A stretch of 42,918 bases of DNA from Comamonadaceae bacterium (GTDB lineage: Bacteria > Pseudomonadota > Gammaproteobacteria > Burkholderiales > Burkholderiaceae_C), in assembly GCA_027490925.1 (NCBI GenBank), contig JAIXXF010000037.1, positions 1 through 42,918 of the forward strand, in the 5' to 3' direction. The notes beneath the pieces were generated by a model. The model made no database searches. It saw only the letters and a list, made by a program, of their open reading frames with translations, and was not told where the DNA came from. The translations under genes were made by a program, and so were the position numbers. Positions 6,371-14,463 of the stretch are shown piece after piece; the stretch's first letter is position 1, and every line of letters starts with the position of its first letter.

Positions 6371-8662
6371 TCAGTTGTCCGCGTAGGGGGTGTAAGCGGG
6401 CATGGGCGGGTGTTTGAGGCCGATTCCTTGGAATCCGCGCACACCCACGCTGTTGCGCCACTTCTCCACTCCGCGCGTGATGAGCAGATCGGAAAACCGT
6501 CGCTGCGAACCGATGAATTCACCCGACGTTTCTGCCCATTGCTTCCAGTCGGTGAACAGCTCGGCAGTCAACGACTTGGCGTTTGCGGTGCGCACACAAC
6601 GCTCATCGAGCCACCGGCCCAAGGCATCCTCGGACTCGAAGTACTCCTCAGTTGCCGACACCACGCTGGCTGGTGGCTTCAGGCCCTCGCGCTGCCACGC
6701 AAGACACCCGGTCACGGCCCACGCCAGAATCCCATCACGCTCGGCGAGCAGCTTTTCGGTCAAGCGACCATCGCGTCGTTCGGGCGGGATCGTCACGGTG
6801 AAGGGGATCATGTGCATGCGCCGCTTCATCGCCTCGTCGATGTTGCGGATGGCGGGCTTGTGGTTGCCCACGATCACCGGCTTGAACTGCGGCGTGTACT
6901 CGAAGAAGTCCTGGCGCATGAATCGTGCGGAGATCTTGTCGCCGCCGGTGATGGCCTTGACCTTGGACTCGTTCAAACGCCGTCCCTGCTCAGTCTCAAT
7001 GGCCGTCACGAACCGCGCGCCGCGCAGGCCTGCCAGATCGGTCGGATGGCGGTCGCCTCGCGTTTCGACGAATGTGTCCATCGATGCAGTGGCGGCGTAG
7101 TCGCCGAGGATGGTGCTGATCACGTTGGCGAAGACGCTCTTGCCGTTGGCACCGGTGCCGTACAGGAAGAACAGTGCGTGGGCGTTCGTCACGCCGGTCA
7201 GGCAATAGCCGACCATCCGCTGCAGGTAGGTCTGCAGATCGCCATCGCCGCCAGTGACGTCGGAAAGGAAAGCCGTCCATTGCGGGCATTCGCCACCCGG
7301 CGTGGCCGTGGTGATCTTGGTCATCCGGTCGGCGCGGTCGTTCGCGCGCTTGCGACCTGTCTTGAGATCGACCACACCACCGGGGCTGTTGAGCAGCCAG
7401 GGATCGGCGTCCCATTCCTCGGTGGTGGCCGCGTGCCTGCGGTCTGCCCGTGCCAGCCGCTCTACGCCACCGACCGTGCTGGAGCTGGCGAGTTTGGCGG
7501 CGATCTTGGGGTTGTCTGCACGCAAGGCGGCGTGGCGGCAGACGCTGCGGATCAGGTCTGTGGCCGCCAGCGTGTCCTCGGTACGCCAACGGGTTCCGTC
7601 CCACACCAGCCATCGCCCCCACGTCGCCACGTAGCGCCAGTCACGGTGGTAGCGTCGGGTGAAAGCCAGCGCCAGCGCATCCTCCGTGCCCCACACAGAC
7701 TCATCGCTGCTGACGACTGGCTCCGCATCGTCGGTGACATCGTGCATCTGCAAGCGCGGGCCGTGGCTAAGGAAGGTCGCAACATCGAAGCCCTCCGCTA
7801 TGGCGTCGGCTGCATCCCAGCCCTCGGCGGCATCCTCGGGCGGGTACAAGACGTGGCAGGACTTCGCCCCCGCCGACAGGATGGCCTGCGCTGCCTGCGT
7901 GGCGTAATCCCAGCCCGGCTTGTCGCGGTCGGGCCAAATCAGCACAGCCTTGCCCGCCAAAGGCGACCAGTCGGTCTTGTCGACCGGGGCGTTCGCGCCG
8001 TGCATCGCCGTGCTGGCCACCACACCCGCGTCGATCAGGGCCTGTGCGCATTTCTCGCCCTCAGCCAGTACCACCTGCGCGGCGTTTGCCATCCCCGGCT
8101 GGTTGTAGAGCGGGCGCGGATCGGGCGGTGCCATCTTGCGCCGCTTGGCATCCCAGGGCCGGAACTGCTTTTTCTGCCCAGGTGGGTCATAGCGGTACAC
8201 CACGGCGATGAGATGGCCCGCTGCGTCAAGGTAGTCCCACTTGGCGGTGGCCGGGCCGAGTTCATCGACCGGGGGCACCGACTTGCCGGATTGGCGCACC
8301 GGCATTTCCCGGGCACGACCGAGAAGATCAGCAGCCGCGTCCAGCACACCATTGAAGTCGGTGTGGATGTTTAGGGCTAAATGTCCGGCAATCAGCGAAA
8401 AGATGTCGCCGCCATCTCCCGTCGCGCGATCCGTCCACAGTCCGGCCTTTTCGCCATCGAGCACAACCTCAAGGCTGTCGCCGGGGCTGCCCAACACGTC
8501 GCCGATCAGGAACTTCCCCCGGCGCTTCTTGCCTGCAGGGAACATCGTGGCCAGCAGCGACGCGAGGCGCGCGGTCAGACCGGCCCGAAGTTCCTCACGC
8601 TCGTTGTCATTAAGGATGCGCCGAGGTTCGCCTGATTTTTGGATGTCATTGAAGTCAAGCAT
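6371..8662 (-). CDS. Phage primase-helicase (TOPRIM plus SF3 D5-type ATPase)
   Basis: A 763-aa protein. The N-terminal part (about 45-115) resembles a CHC2-like region (GDSLEVVLDGEKAGLWTDRA). A TOPRIM domain follows with the acidic LAEGEK at 199-204 and PDRDKPGWD near 244-252. The D5/SF3 helicase part has a Walker A GTGANGKS at 502-509, with IETEQGRRLNESKVK and a sensor-like IVGNHKP further on. It would synthesise primers and unwind phage DNA. The ATG at 8662 has a GGAGG site. It overlaps the upstream sigma-like gene by 8 bp; a GTG at 8671 is less likely. Confidence 0.93.
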   Translation of the reverse strand: MLDFNDIQKSGEPRRILNDNEREELRAGLTARLASLLATMFPAGKKRRGKFLIGDVLGSPGDSLEVVLDGEKAGLWTDRATGDGGDIFSLIAGHLALNIHTDFNGVLDAAADLLGRAREMPVRQSGKSVPPVDELGPATAKWDYLDAAGHLIAVVYRYDPPGQKKQFRPWDAKRRKMAPPDPRPLYNQPGMANAAQVVLAEGEKCAQALIDAGVVASTAMHGANAPVDKTDWSPLAGKAVLIWPDRDKPGWDYATQAAQAILSAGAKSCHVLYPPEDAAEGWDAADAIAEGFDVATFLSHGPRLQMHDVTDDAEPVVSSDESVWGTEDALALAFTRRYHRDWRYVATWGRWLVWDGTRWRTEDTLAATDLIRSVCRHAALRADNPKIAAKLASSSTVGGVERLARADRRHAATTEEWDADPWLLNSPGGVVDLKTGRKRANDRADRMTKITTATPGGECPQWTAFLSDVTGGDGDLQTYLQRMVGYCLTGVTNAHALFFLYGTGANGKSVFANVISTILGDYAATASMDTFVETRGDRHPTDLAGLRGARFVTAIETEQGRRLNESKVKAITGGDKISARFMRQDFFEYTPQFKPVIVGNHKPAIRNIDEAMKRRMHMIPFTVTIPPERRDGRLTEKLLAERDGILAWAVTGCLAWQREGLKPPASVVSATEEYFESEDALGRWLDERCVRTANAKSLTAELFTDWKQWAETSGEFIGSQRRFSDLLITRGVEKWRNSVGVRGFQGIGLKHPPMPAYTPYADN

Positions 8663-9251
8663 CGGCGGCACCTCCGATCACATCGGCGATACCGGCCAAC
8701 TCCTGCGGGATGCGAGATTCGTGGCGCAACTTGCGCAGCGCCTTCCCCTCGATCTGGCGGACGCGCTCGCGCGTGACCTCCATCTTCTCGGCGATCTCGT
8801 CGAGCGACGATCCAACAAAGAAGCGCTCGCGGATCACGTCGGCCTCACGCGGCGTCAGCGAATCGAGGGCATCCTGAATGATGCGGCCTGCCTGCGCGTG
8901 GCTGGCCAGCCGCAGCGGGTCGGCAGACGCCGTTCCACAGGCCAGGGCTTGCACGCTGTCTGCATCCAGATCGATACTGGAATGGTTCGTTTCCAGCGGC
9001 TGGAGCTGGGCATCCGACCACAGATCGGAGGGGGATGCGTTCAGGAAGTCACACAGGTTCCACGCGCACTCCCGTAGCAACCCATCCGGCGTCAGCGGAG
9101 AACGCGTGAGGTTGATGTACGGCAGCAAAGCCCCGTAGTAGCTGATGCCGACGGTGGCAGCGAACGGTGCGCCCGGCCTGTGCCCGGCCCGTTCGATGGC
9201 ACGCAGCAGACGGGCATTGCGCACGGAGATGCGGACACGGTAGTCACTCAT
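8655..9251 (-). CDS. Sigma-70 region 4 protein (short sigma-like regulator)
   Basis: A 198-aa protein. The C-terminal part contains LTPREADVIRERFF, then SSLDEIAEKMEVTRERVRQIE and ALRKLRH, an almost canonical sigma-70 region 4 that binds -35 elements. The first 110 residues (YRVRISVRNARLLRAIERAG and so on) do not look like sigma region 2, so it lacks the -10 recognition and core-clamp helices of a full sigma factor. It may redirect host RNA polymerase or act as a repressor-like factor for phage promoters. It overlaps its neighbours by 8 bp at both ends, which indicates translational coupling. Confidence 0.85.
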   Translation of the reverse strand: MSDYRVRISVRNARLLRAIERAGHRPGAPFAATVGISYYGALLPYINLTRSPLTPDGLLRECAWNLCDFLNASPSDLWSDAQLQPLETNHSSIDLDADSVQALACGTASADPLRLASHAQAGRIIQDALDSLTPREADVIRERFFVGSSLDEIAEKMEVTRERVRQIEGKALRKLRHESRIPQELAGIADVIGGAADA

Positions 9252-9456
9252 GTGCGCCTCCTTGCGTGACTGCCCACGCGGTGAGCTCCGACATCCGGAA
9301 GCGAATCATCTGGCCGACCCGGTAGTGCGGAATGCGTTTCGAGACGCGGCACCGAGGTTTGGTGAAGTAGTACGGTGGAAGATTCATCAGGTGGGCGGCT
9401 TGGCGCGCGCCCACCATCGGTTCCTCCGCTGGTGCTTGTGAGTAGGAATGATTCAT
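9244..9456 (-). CDS. AlpA/excisionase-like small DNA-binding protein
   Basis: A 70-aa protein with MVGARQAAHLMNLPPYYFTK followed by KRIPHYRVGQMIRFRMSEL. This is the winged-helix pattern of AlpA/MerR-like excisionases, in which a residue pair around R-x-G-x-x-I-R-F forms the wing. Such proteins bend DNA to promote excision or act as small regulators. The start at 9456 has a GGAGG site and overlaps the end of the exonuclease gene by 4 bp. Confidence 0.72.
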   Translation of the reverse strand: MNHSYSQAPAEEPMVGARQAAHLMNLPPYYFTKPRCRVSKRIPHYRVGQMIRFRMSELTAWAVTQGGAHE

Positions 9457-10187
9457 TGCGTCCTCCAGCAGCGGTCTTGCCAAGAGCAGAACTTGCACTC
9501 GAAGTGGGTCGGGTCATTGAAGGCGCGCGGCAGAAGTTCGCCTGCTTCGGTCGCCGTGATGACCTTCACCGCCCGATCCGACATGCGCTGGGCCAGGGCT
9601 GCATCAAAGGGCACGGCCTCGGTGTAGATCTCCATCGTGTCGGCGTTGAGCGCCGTGAAGATCGCCGGGTGCTCGTGCAGTTCGAGATAGGCTTGGTAGA
9701 TCGCCACTTGCGCGGCGTAGACGGGCTTGGCCACGGCGAGCCGGTTCTTCTCCAGCTCGCGCCAGGACTTCACTCCCAAGCACTTGTTCTCCCAGAGCGC
9801 CGGATAAGTGAAGCCCTCCGGGCCAGCGACGATGACGCCGTCGATGTGGCCCTGCAGACGGCCATCGGCCACCGAGAAGCCGAACTGCTCGCCATCGGGC
9901 TTGCGGGTGCGCAGGTCGAAACCGGCCTCTCGGAGCCACGCGACCATGCAGTCCTCCATGACGTGGCCACGCTCGAAGATGCGCAGCATCCGGCCCGGGG
10001 TGTCCCGGCCGTGATCGACGGGAGCCTTGGCGTACTCGAACTGCAGCGCACGCTCGCAGGCCACGCCGAGACGCGAGGCCCCGAGGTACTTGCGCTCGGA
10101 CTGCCGGGCTCGGGCTCGCTGCATACCAGCATCGATCAGGACAGTGACCTGCCCCGAGATGCTCGAAGTGGAGTTGAAGTCCATCAT
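9453..10187 (-). CDS. PD-(D/E)XK exonuclease, YqaJ/Cas4/RecB-like
   Basis: A 244-aa protein. The nuclease core is visible as GHIDGVIVAG (metal-binding Asp) followed by ALWENKCLG (ExK), then a helix with AAQVAIYQAYLEL containing the QxxxY motif. It ends in a Cys-rich CKFCSWQDRCW that may hold an Fe-S cluster or zinc together with an earlier Cys (GVACERALQ). This is the layout of RecB-family and Cas4-like phage exonucleases, which process DNA ends for single-strand annealing recombination. It overlaps both neighbours by 4 bp and lies in the same operon as the Sak4-like ATPase. Confidence 0.88.
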   Translation of the reverse strand: MMDFNSTSSISGQVTVLIDAGMQRARARQSERKYLGASRLGVACERALQFEYAKAPVDHGRDTPGRMLRIFERGHVMEDCMVAWLREAGFDLRTRKPDGEQFGFSVADGRLQGHIDGVIVAGPEGFTYPALWENKCLGVKSWRELEKNRLAVAKPVYAAQVAIYQAYLELHEHPAIFTALNADTMEIYTEAVPFDAALAQRMSDRAVKVITATEAGELLPRAFNDPTHFECKFCSWQDRCWRTQ

Positions 10188-10684
10188 TGCTTGCCCCCCT
10201 TCGGTTCTTCCCAGGGCAGGTCGTCTTCCATATCCGCGAACGGATTGGCTGCGCTGGGCGTCATAGGGTCGGGTGTCGGCGACATGCCGCGCACCGGCGG
10301 GTACTTACTCACCTCGTGGTGCTCGACCATTGCCTCTGTGTAGCAAGTGACGATGGCATCGATCACCCGCAGTGCCTCGGCTTCGGAGTAGTCACCCAGC
10401 GGCTTGGTAAAGCCGATCTCGCCTGCCGCCTCTCCGAAGGACTTGAGGCATTTGCGCATTGCGGCCAGCTCGATATCAGAGGGATCGATCATGGCGACCC
10501 CCTTGATGTCGGTGCGACCATCCTTGGCGCGCAGCCAGTTGCCGTACATCGCGTGAAACGCGGTCTGGCAGCGCTGCGAGCAGAAGACCCAGTCGATGGG
10601 GTAGCGCCGGGGATCGCCAACACCGTGTCGGTTGTCGGTGTGGCCGAATCCCCGGGCCTGTCGTTTGCAGACCCAGCATTTCAC
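10184..10684 (-). CDS. DUF6511 domain-containing protein (zinc-ribbon start)
   Basis: A 166-aa protein. It begins MKCWVCKRQARGFGHTD and later has VFCSQRCQTAFH, so two CxxC-type pairs probably bind zinc. The second half (IDPSDIELAAMRKCLKSFGEAAGEIGF, then GDYSEAEALRVIDAIVTCYTEAM) is helical and ends in a proline-rich acidic tail. The start matches DUF6511 phage proteins as I recall them. The function is unknown; from its neighbours it may serve replication or recombination. Overlaps of 4 bp at both ends mark it as an integral operon member. Confidence 0.75.
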   Translation of the reverse strand: MKCWVCKRQARGFGHTDNRHGVGDPRRYPIDWVFCSQRCQTAFHAMYGNWLRAKDGRTDIKGVAMIDPSDIELAAMRKCLKSFGEAAGEIGFTKPLGDYSEAEALRVIDAIVTCYTEAMVEHHEVSKYPPVRGMSPTPDPMTPSAANPFADMEDDLPWEEPKGGKQ

Positions 10685-11535
10685 GCATCCTCCTCAAGGT
10701 CATCGAGCAGGAGCCCCATCTGCAGGGCAGCGCCAGCGAAGGCCGCCTCACAACGGCGCTTGAAATCGGGGTAGCTCATCGAACTGCGCGCGATGGCGGT
10801 GACCGCGTGAATCTGGGACTCCAGATGCGCGAGGCCCTGCTCGGACAGCCATTGGTGGTGCTTTTGCGAGATGCCCTTGCGGTTGCGGATCTCGCCCAGC
10901 AGTTCTTCCGGCAACACCGGGCCATAGACCCAGCGCAGCGTGATCTGGCCGATGACGTGCGGCGGGTTCTGCTCGTGCCCCTGGTAGCGCCAGTTGAAAA
11001 GGCGATAGAGCGCGCGGTAGTAGTCCGGGTGGAAACGACGCTCCCAAGACGAACTGGACTGACGCAGCAGCTTGGAGATCAACTCCTGCAATGCGTCGGG
11101 TGCGCGGTGATGCTGAAAACCGGTCGCTTCGTCGATCAATGCGACTTCGCCGGTGGTGGCCAGCGAACGCATGATGGTCAGACAGTTGCCGACGATGCCC
11201 TGGCGGGCACGATGCAGCGAGCCAGTGATGGCCGCATTCACCACGGCGGAAGCCACATCGGCAATGATCCCTGCCGGAAAAAACTGCGTTTGACGGCCCG
11301 ATGGCAACAAAATCGGCCCGGACGTTTTCTCCAATAGTGACAATGAGTTAGGTGCAATTTCCGCCAGAAATCGGGCGAAACGGCCACCCTTGTGCGACTC
11401 GTGGAAACCGAGCAGCTTGGCAAGTTCCTTGCGGACGTAGCCGCGCTCACCGGTGGTGAGCACGACCGCTTCGCATTCGAGGTCGTCAAAGCGGACGATG
11501 CCGTAGTGGCTGGCAGTGTGTAGGGTTGCAGTCAT
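10681..11535 (-). CDS. P63C domain-containing phage protein
   Basis: A 284-aa protein. A central ALIDEATGFQHHRAPDALQELISKLL is followed by FHPDYYRALYRLFNW and GQITLRWVYGPVLPEELL, the three blocks of the P63C domain found in many temperate-phage proteins. The N-terminal part (VVLTTGERGYVRKELAKLLGF) resembles the Bro-N or phage-regulatory proteins that often precede P63C. The biochemical role is not known to me; a regulatory or antirepressor-like role is possible. The ATG at 11535 has a strong AAGGAGG site. Confidence 0.82.
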   Translation of the reverse strand: MTATLHTASHYGIVRFDDLECEAVVLTTGERGYVRKELAKLLGFHESHKGGRFARFLAEIAPNSLSLLEKTSGPILLPSGRQTQFFPAGIIADVASAVVNAAITGSLHRARQGIVGNCLTIMRSLATTGEVALIDEATGFQHHRAPDALQELISKLLRQSSSSWERRFHPDYYRALYRLFNWRYQGHEQNPPHVIGQITLRWVYGPVLPEELLGEIRNRKGISQKHHQWLSEQGLAHLESQIHAVTAIARSSMSYPDFKRRCEAAFAGAALQMGLLLDDLEEDA

Positions 11536-11545
11536 GGCAGCCTCC

Positions 11546-12175
11546 TTATTGAGCCCAGGACGGTTTGCCCGTCACTGGTGCGCGTTGCGGGGCTGGCGCT
11601 TGAAACGCCGGTGCGGGTTGCGCCGGAGCGCCGGAATTGCCACCACCAGGATTTGCCTTGGCAGGAACACCCATCAACTTGGCGTAATCCGGGTGATCTG
11701 GCTCGACTGCGACCTTGACCACGTTGCGGTCTTGGCCCTTGCTGTCCTTCTCGATGTCCACGCGGGCCAGGAACTCCAGGCCATCGAGCTCGTGAAAGCC
11801 CGTGATGCGGCGCGCGGCGGCGGCCTGCGGACTGTTGTCCTGCGGGTGGACGTTGCGGGCGCTGTTGAGCGCGGCGCGGATGAAGGCTCGCCCCATCGCC
11901 TGCCAAGTCGGCCCCTTGGGGGAGTACAGCCCGATGTTCGACCACAGCTTGCGCTTTGCGTAGTCACCGCCAGTGACGACAAACTCTGCAGCGAGGTATA
12001 CGGCCCCAGTGTCGAAAGACTGGGTGGCGTAGCCGCCCGTCCATCCCTGGCTCTGGTCGTCATAGCCGCCCGGTTTCACGGTCATGCGCATTGGCGCAAT
12101 GACGCCCTTCGGGATCAAATCGAAGCCAGACTGTTGGGGGTCGGCATCCTGGAAATCAAAATAGTTGGAAGACAT
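11546..12175 (-). CDS. Probable phage ssDNA-binding protein (inferred)
   Basis: A 209-aa protein starting MSSNYFDFQDADPQQSG (ATG at 12175, AAGGAG site). The middle (LWSNIGLYSP, then WQAMGRAFIRAALNSARN) and the beta-rich LEFLARVDIEKDSKGQDRNVVK fit a single-domain nucleic-acid-binding protein. The C-terminal 45 residues are Pro/Ala/Gly-rich and end KPSWAQ, like the flexible tails of SSB proteins. It lies 5 bp downstream of the Sak4-like ATPase, and such ATPases are usually paired with an SSB. This role is inferred; I did not recognise the family directly. Confidence 0.55.
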   Translation of the reverse strand: MSSNYFDFQDADPQQSGFDLIPKGVIAPMRMTVKPGGYDDQSQGWTGGYATQSFDTGAVYLAAEFVVTGGDYAKRKLWSNIGLYSPKGPTWQAMGRAFIRAALNSARNVHPQDNSPQAAAARRITGFHELDGLEFLARVDIEKDSKGQDRNVVKVAVEPDHPDYAKLMGVPAKANPGGGNSGAPAQPAPAFQAPAPQRAPVTGKPSWAQ

Positions 12176-12180
12176 GGCGA

Positions 12181-13026
12181 TTACTCCTTGGATTCGGTGG
12201 TGTTCTGGGTGGCAGCGCTGGGTGCAGAGAGAGAGCCCGCGCACTTGGCGATCAGCGCGCCGAGATGCGGCGGCTCCAGCAGGTCGAGACGACCGCTGCG
12301 GTCTTTGGCCGGGAAGCCGTAGGGATTGACGGTGTGCGTGACGAAGGCGCGGTAAGAACTACCGTCCTCGGCCTTGATCTCGGCCAGGGTCACGACTTCG
12401 TCGACGATGCCGGGCAGCTCGAGGCTGGTCTTGCTGCCTTCGATCTGTGGCACGAACACCTTTCGGTTGAAGTCGTCGAGCCGCTCGTCGAGGATGGCGA
12501 CGAACACCACGTTTTTGCCCCGGGCATGCTGCAGATGGGTCAGCGCACCGATCATTTCCTGGCCGAGCAGCCCGTAGGCCGCGCGCAGATCGGGTTTGCC
12601 GGAACGGTCGCTGACCGCGCCGGGCTGCGTCTTGCACCACACAAAGCACTGCCGCGCCAACTGTGTGATCGAGTCCAGAAAGAAGGTCTGGTAGCGATCA
12701 AGCTGCCCAGCGTCCCCAAACTTTTCGATGACGTGGTCGTAGTGCGCCTGCGAAAACGCGCTCTCTGGCGGCAACGACTTGTCCGGGCCCGCGAGGAACA
12801 CGAACAGATCGCGGCTTTCCATCCACGACTTCAAGCGGATGGTGTCGCCCTGCCAAGTAGCGACAGCTAAATCGCCAGACTCGTAGTCAAGAAACAGCGT
12901 GGTTGCGGGATCAAGGTCTTTGAGCCGGGACGTCTTTCCGATACCGGACTTGCCAAGCATCAGCAGCTTCACGCCCTTGCGCTCAGCCATCCGCTCAATG
13001 GCGGACACGATGGGGAGCCGTTTCAT
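12181..13026 (-). CDS. Sak4-like RecA-fold ATPase (phage recombination)
   Basis: A 281-aa ATP-binding protein. The Walker A GKSGIGKT is at residues 25-32 and a Walker B-like hydrophobic strand with FFLDSITQLARQ follows around residue 130. A later AILDERLDD and a Gly-rich segment complete the RecA-like core. Short single-domain RecA-fold proteins of this kind (Sak4, also annotated AAA_24) catalyse single-strand annealing in phages. The neighbours (probable SSB, YqaJ-like exonuclease, RuvC-like resolvase) support this. The start ATG overlaps the upstream stop by 4 bp. Confidence 0.82.
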   Translation of the reverse strand: MKRLPIVSAIERMAERKGVKLLMLGKSGIGKTSRLKDLDPATTLFLDYESGDLAVATWQGDTIRLKSWMESRDLFVFLAGPDKSLPPESAFSQAHYDHVIEKFGDAGQLDRYQTFFLDSITQLARQCFVWCKTQPGAVSDRSGKPDLRAAYGLLGQEMIGALTHLQHARGKNVVFVAILDERLDDFNRKVFVPQIEGSKTSLELPGIVDEVVTLAEIKAEDGSSYRAFVTHTVNPYGFPAKDRSGRLDLLEPPHLGALIAKCAGSLSAPSAATQNTTESKE

Positions 13027-13505
13027 GCTGCACCCCCATCGAGCGTCAGGGTGATGGTCGGCTTGCCTTCCTCGACCGTGCGGGCGGCGGCGAACTGCTG
13101 CTGCAATGCGGGGGGCCAGTTGATGTACCGGGACTCGGAGACCGACAACTTGATGTCGATGTAGTCCTCGACCTTGTCGCCCGAGGCCACGATGCGCTCT
13201 GCCATCTCCTTGAGGATGGGCTGGCTCCAGGTCACCTTCTTGGGGAGCTCGTACTTGACGTGCAACGCGCCGTCGTTGACATGGGCGGTGCCGAAGTCGC
13301 GGCCGGAGTCACGCAGGACACTGCGGGCCTGCTCGCCGTAGCGCTGGAGCTTGGCGGCGTCCAGCTTGGCCCGCAGCGGCTTGAGAAACGCAATGGCCTC
13401 GTCGACATTGCGCTCGGCGTCCAGAAAATCCTGGGTCGGTGCGGCAGCCAGTTGAGCGACGGTCATGTTCGCGAGGTCGGCCGGGTAGAGAGTCAGATCT
13501 TTCAT
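13023..13505 (-). CDS. Hypothetical phage protein in early operon
   Basis: A 160-aa protein starting at the ATG at 13505. It is mostly helical at first (AERNVDEAIAFLKPLRAKLDAAKLQRYGEQARSVL in pieces), then has a beta-rich GALHVKYELPKKVTWSQP and YIDIKLSVSESRYINWPPAL. I do not recognise the family. Its fixed position immediately before the Sak4-like ATPase, with a 4-bp overlap, suggests a role in the same recombination step. A GTG-type start at 13520 is also possible but lacks a better ribosome site. Confidence 0.68.
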   Translation of the reverse strand: MKDLTLYPADLANMTVAQLAAAPTQDFLDAERNVDEAIAFLKPLRAKLDAAKLQRYGEQARSVLRDSGRDFGTAHVNDGALHVKYELPKKVTWSQPILKEMAERIVASGDKVEDYIDIKLSVSESRYINWPPALQQQFAAARTVEEGKPTITLTLDGGAA

Positions 13506-13516
13506 GGCTGCTCTCC

Positions 13517-13828
13517 TCAAACCGGCACGCGTTCGGACGTCGAGGCGTAGACGTGGCGCTTCTCGTAATCGAGCACGCCGTTCTCGCCATCGAGGGGATA
13601 GGCAACCTTCTTCGAAAACTTGTTGAAGACAGGGCCCCGCCCCATGCCGCGCCAGCGCGTGAGCGTCTTGGGGGACATTCCCCAGCGATTGGCGAGTTCG
13701 ACCTCGCTGAGGAATCGCCGCTGGGACAGCGCCGTGGATTCAGGGTTGGGTGTCGAACTGAATCCGACGCCAGAATTGAGGCTTGGTGTGCCACCAAAAC
13801 CTCCAGCCAGTGCCATTGAATAGGCCAT
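13517..13828 (-). CDS. Helix-turn-helix DNA-binding protein, first gene of the early operon
   Basis: A 103-aa protein. After a low-complexity Gly/Ser start comes RRFLSEVELANRWGMSPKTLTRWRGMGRGP, a MerR/excisionase-type helix-turn-helix, then a short wing (KVAYPLDGENGVLDYEKRHV). It may be a small regulator of the operon or an excisionase. The ATG at 13828 has an AGGAG site and is the promoter-proximal start of the leftward operon. The palindromic sites at 13870-13960 lie directly upstream, so autoregulation is plausible. Confidence 0.75.
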   Translation of the reverse strand: MAYSMALAGGFGGTPSLNSGVGFSSTPNPESTALSQRRFLSEVELANRWGMSPKTLTRWRGMGRGPVFNKFSKKVAYPLDGENGVLDYEKRHVYASTSERVPV

Positions 13829-13869
13829 TGCCGTGCTCCTTCCCGTTCAGGGATTGGGGCGCGACCGGT

Positions 13870-13888
13870 GGCCAGTCCTGTACTGGCC
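13870..13888. promoter_or_regulatory. 7-bp inverted repeat in the early-operon leader
   Basis: GGCCAGT at 13870-13876 and ACTGGCC at 13882-13888 form a perfect inverted repeat with a 5-nt spacer. It lies 42 bp upstream of the first early gene, in what would be its untranslated leader. It could be an operator or an RNA hairpin. Confidence 0.4.
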
Positions 13889-13922
13889 GTTGACGCCGGT
13901 TCACGCCTTCATCTGGGAAGGC

Positions 13923-13960
13923 GCTACATCCGGCGTAGCAACAGCTACTTTTCGCGTAGC
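13923..13960. promoter_or_regulatory. Tandem palindromic operators GCTAC-N7-GTAGC
   Basis: GCTAC occurs at 13923 and 13944, each followed 7 bp later by the inverse GTAGC (13935 and 13956). The two 17-bp palindromes are spaced exactly 21 bp apart, two turns of the helix, so two dimers would bind on the same face. They lie between the HTH gene ending at 13987 and the early operon starting at 13828. An AT-rich AAATATTTTTT stretch next to them may belong to the promoter. Confidence 0.6.
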
Positions 13961-13986
13961 CAAAAAATATTTCTGCGGACCCTCCG

Positions 13987-14463
13987 CTACCCGAGGGACG
14001 CGATCAACCGGCGTTGCTCATCCCAGTCCAAGGGCACCGTGGCCCGCCAGATGGCCTCCAGGGACACCGCCCGGGACAGCCGTCCTTCGTAGGCAGCCTG
14101 GACAATGTCGGGAGAGAGAAGCGCCAAGCGCAGGAAAACGTTGACCGTCGAACGATGGATACCCTCGCGTTCGGCGATCTCGGTACCGCTGGCCACCGCA
14201 CCGCTGTCAATCAGTTGTTGCCAATAGATGCCGCGCCCCAGGGCCTTGAGCAGCGGTTGATCCTGTTCGGGGGCCAACACCGGCGTTTCAGTGACGGCGA
14301 CTGGCTGGCTGACCCCGTCCGGGGCAACGATCACTTTCTTGATGCCCCGCTTCTTGAAATGAAACGGCACGAAGGTGGTGATCCGCACGCCGCCACCTTC
14401 CAGCGGATGGCGGCGCTCATGGGGCTGTCCATCACCAACCAGCCTCTTGGACGAGCGGTTCAT
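13987..14463 (-). CDS. HTH protein coupled to the recombinase (ParB/KorB-like HTH)
   Basis: A 158-aa protein. The C-terminal half contains YWQQLIDSGAVASGTEIAEREGIHRSTVNVFLRLALLSPDIV followed by YEGRLSRAVSLEAIW, a ParB/KorB-type helix-turn-helix pattern. The first 70 residues are basic and contain TTFVPFHFKKRGIKKVIV. Small proteins of this kind commonly follow DUF2924 and recombinase genes; they may control direction of recombination or expression. The start overlaps the recombinase stop by 4 bp. The palindromes at 13923-13960 begin just after its stop. Confidence 0.75.
   Translation of the reverse strand: MNRSSKRLVGDGQPHERRHPLEGGGVRITTFVPFHFKKRGIKKVIVAPDGVSQPVAVTETPVLAPEQDQPLLKALGRGIYWQQLIDSGAVASGTEIAEREGIHRSTVNVFLRLALLSPDIVQAAYEGRLSRAVSLEAIWRATVPLDWDEQRRLIASLG

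Noticed and set aside
6326-8374. 682-codon open frame on the plus strand
   Set aside because: It is antisense to the primase/helicase, has biased Arg/Val/His composition and no ribosome site or motif; a shadow of high-GC coding sequence.
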